A stretch of DNA of 15,258 bases from JBCDBY01 sp039182715. Lineage in GTDB: Bacteria; Planctomycetota; PLA2. The notes under the pieces were generated by a model. The model was not told the DNA's origin and made no database searches. It worked only from the letters and a program-made list of their open reading frames with translations. This document shows, piece after piece, positions 14,399-15,258 of the stretch. The translations under genes were made by a program, and so were the position numbers. Position 1 is the first letter of the stretch. The number at the start of each line of letters is the position of its first letter. The DNA lies in the NCBI GenBank assembly GCA_039182715.1, contig JBCDBY010000086.1:1-15258 (forward strand). Direction: 5' to 3'.

Positions 14399-14995
14399 AT
14401 GGGCAAGAACGACGCAGCCGTCGCTCTGGTCCAGCGTTGCATCCAGCGGGAGCCCGGGGCGTGGCGGGAATTCGTGGATGCGTACGCTCCGACCATCAAG
14501 GCACTCGCACGCCGCTACCTGCGCCTGCACGGCCAGTATCCGGACGAGTCGATCCTGGAAGACATGCTCCAGGACGTGATGGTCGCCTTCACCCGCCGCG
14601 ACTACAAACTGCTCCGCAACTACGACGAGACCTACTCGTTCAAGACCTACCTCGGCGTCATCACACGCACCGAGGTGCATCGGCTGCTGCGCAAGAAGCG
14701 ACCGCAGCTGGGCGCGACCGAGGAGCTCGAGGCCGCCGCGCCGGTAGGGGCCTACGCCAGCGGCGCGGCCGAGGAGAACGAGACGCAGGAGATCCTCGCG
14801 GCCGCCCTCGACCGGCTGCCGGAGCGCGACGCCGCCATCTTGCGGCTGCGCTTCATGCGCGACCAGGACTACCGCCAGATCGCCGAGAAGCTCGGCATGC
14901 CGGAGGGCTCCGTGGGCCAGACGCTGCACCGCGCCAAGCGCCGGCTCCTCGACGAGCTCAAGGGCACCCTCGATCCGAATCGGCTCGGGGTGTAA
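14399..14995 (+). CDS. ECF-like RNA polymerase sigma factor, 198 aa
   Basis: The second group-4-type sigma factor in the window. Region 2 (about residues 12-102) includes DESILEDMLQDVMVAF and FKTYLGVITRTEVHRLLRKK. Region 4 (about 135-190) includes LDRLPERDAAILRLRFM and the helix-turn-helix YRQIAEKLGMPEGSVGQTLHRAKRRLL. The linker between (105-130) is Ala/Glu-rich. ATG 14399 was chosen because a longer open frame upstream (from 14297) reads through the candidate -10 and has no sigma-like sequence. It is followed after 106 bases by an anti-sigma-like gene, the usual arrangement. It is clearly diverged from the sigma at 11508, so the two are not a recent duplication. Confidence 0.94.
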   Translation: MGKNDAAVALVQRCIQREPGAWREFVDAYAPTIKALARRYLRLHGQYPDESILEDMLQDVMVAFTRRDYKLLRNYDETYSFKTYLGVITRTEVHRLLRKKRPQLGATEELEAAAPVGAYASGAAEENETQEILAAALDRLPERDAAILRLRFMRDQDYRQIAEKLGMPEGSVGQTLHRAKRRLLDELKGTLDPNRLGV

Positions 14996-15001
14996 AACCT
15001 C

Positions 15002-15011
15002 CCGGTGGGCG
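15002..15011 (+). repeat. copy of the 10-bp motif CCGGTGGGCG, upstream of the second anti-sigma-like gene
   Basis: This is the third copy of the motif seen at 14252 and 14302. It ends 90 bases before ATG 15102, almost the same distance as the 14302 copy from its gene, and its right end overlaps a 12-bp palindrome at 15009. Confidence 0.3.
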
Positions 15012-15020
15012 AAATTTCGC
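15009..15020. promoter_or_regulatory. 12-bp perfect palindrome GCGAAATTTCGC, candidate operator
   Basis: It sits 13 bases after the sigma stop and about 80 bases before the anti-sigma-like start, with an AT-rich core in GC-rich DNA. As a hairpin it would have only four stem pairs, or more if GGT/ACC on either side joins with a bulge, and lacks a T-tract. A dimeric regulator site is therefore as likely as a terminator. Confidence 0.3.
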
Positions 15021-15101
15021 ACCTCTTCGGCGTCCGATCCCGGCCCCCGCGGGGCTAGACCTTGAAGCGCGTTCCTCGGGACCGCGGAGAGAGTCAGATC
15101 G

Positions 15102-15258
15102 ATGAACCTAAGTCCTGAAATCATCTCGCTTTACGCCGACGGGCAGCTTTCGCCCGACGAGGCGGCCGAGGTGGAGGCGCACCTCCGGGACGACCCCCAG
15201 GCCTCGATGGAGCTGGACGAGTACCGCCTGCTGGCGGAACTTTTCGGCGACGTCGAGC
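15102..15258 (+). CDS. N-terminus of an anti-sigma-like protein without zinc ligands (cut by window end)
   Basis: Only 52 residues are present. They read like the helical N-terminus of an anti-sigma factor (SPEIISLYADGQLSPDEAAEV), but of the H-x3-C-x2-C zinc site only His27 remains, with Asp31 and Ala34 in place of the cysteines. ATG 15102 has GGAG (15086-15089) 12 bases upstream, a loose ribosome site. The position after the sigma gene at 14399 supports an anti-sigma role; any TM helix or sensor domain lies beyond the window. Confidence 0.75.
   Translation, partial: MNLSPEIISLYADGQLSPDEAAEVEAHLRDDPQASMELDEYRLLAELFGDVE

Overview
The window is GC-rich, densely packed bacterial DNA on which I recognise eleven genes, nine complete and two cut by the window ends. 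No tRNA, rRNA, insertion sequence, phage gene or CRISPR array is visible. The lineage is an inference. A Ser/Thr kinase fused to a formylglycine-generating-enzyme-like domain, two ECF sigma/anti-sigma pairs, a secreted alpha-toroid (squalene-cyclase-fold) protein and several secreted proteins of unknown family together suggest Planctomycetota or a related deep-branching group, probably from an environmental genome. This is not proven by anything here.

Left part (1-3400): a membrane Ser/Thr kinase runs leftwards off the window edge. Facing it, across about 106 bp, is a secreted protein of unknown family that ends at a compact stem-loop with a T-tract. Centre-left (3427-9860): a signalling block on the plus strand. 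It holds a receiver-GAF-PP2C (RsbU/SpoIIE-type) phosphatase, a two-TM histidine kinase and an OmpR-type response regulator overlapping the kinase by four bases (ATGA). A large secreted TPR/HEAT-like repeat protein follows. The phosphatase receiver and the OmpR receiver look like recent paralogues, but the phosphatase copy has altered active-site residues.

Centre-right (9869-12143, minus strand): a tight operon of ECF sigma factor, single-TM anti-sigma lacking zinc ligands, and an exported HtrA-fold protein with PDZ domain whose catalytic triad is degenerate. It resembles the RpoE/RseA/DegS arrangement with a pseudoprotease in place of the protease. It meets the repeat-protein gene tail to tail inside a perfect 22-bp palindrome that contains both stop codons.

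Right part (12246-15258, plus strand): a secreted squalene-cyclase-fold protein without the cyclase acid motif, a secreted Tyr/Gly/Arg-rich low-complexity protein, a second ECF-like sigma factor, and the start of a second zinc-less anti-sigma-like protein.

Several genes lack a Shine-Dalgarno sequence and instead have a -10-like hexamer ending 6-7 bases before the start codon, which suggests leaderless transcripts. Others, such as the Tyr-rich gene, have an ordinary GGAGG.
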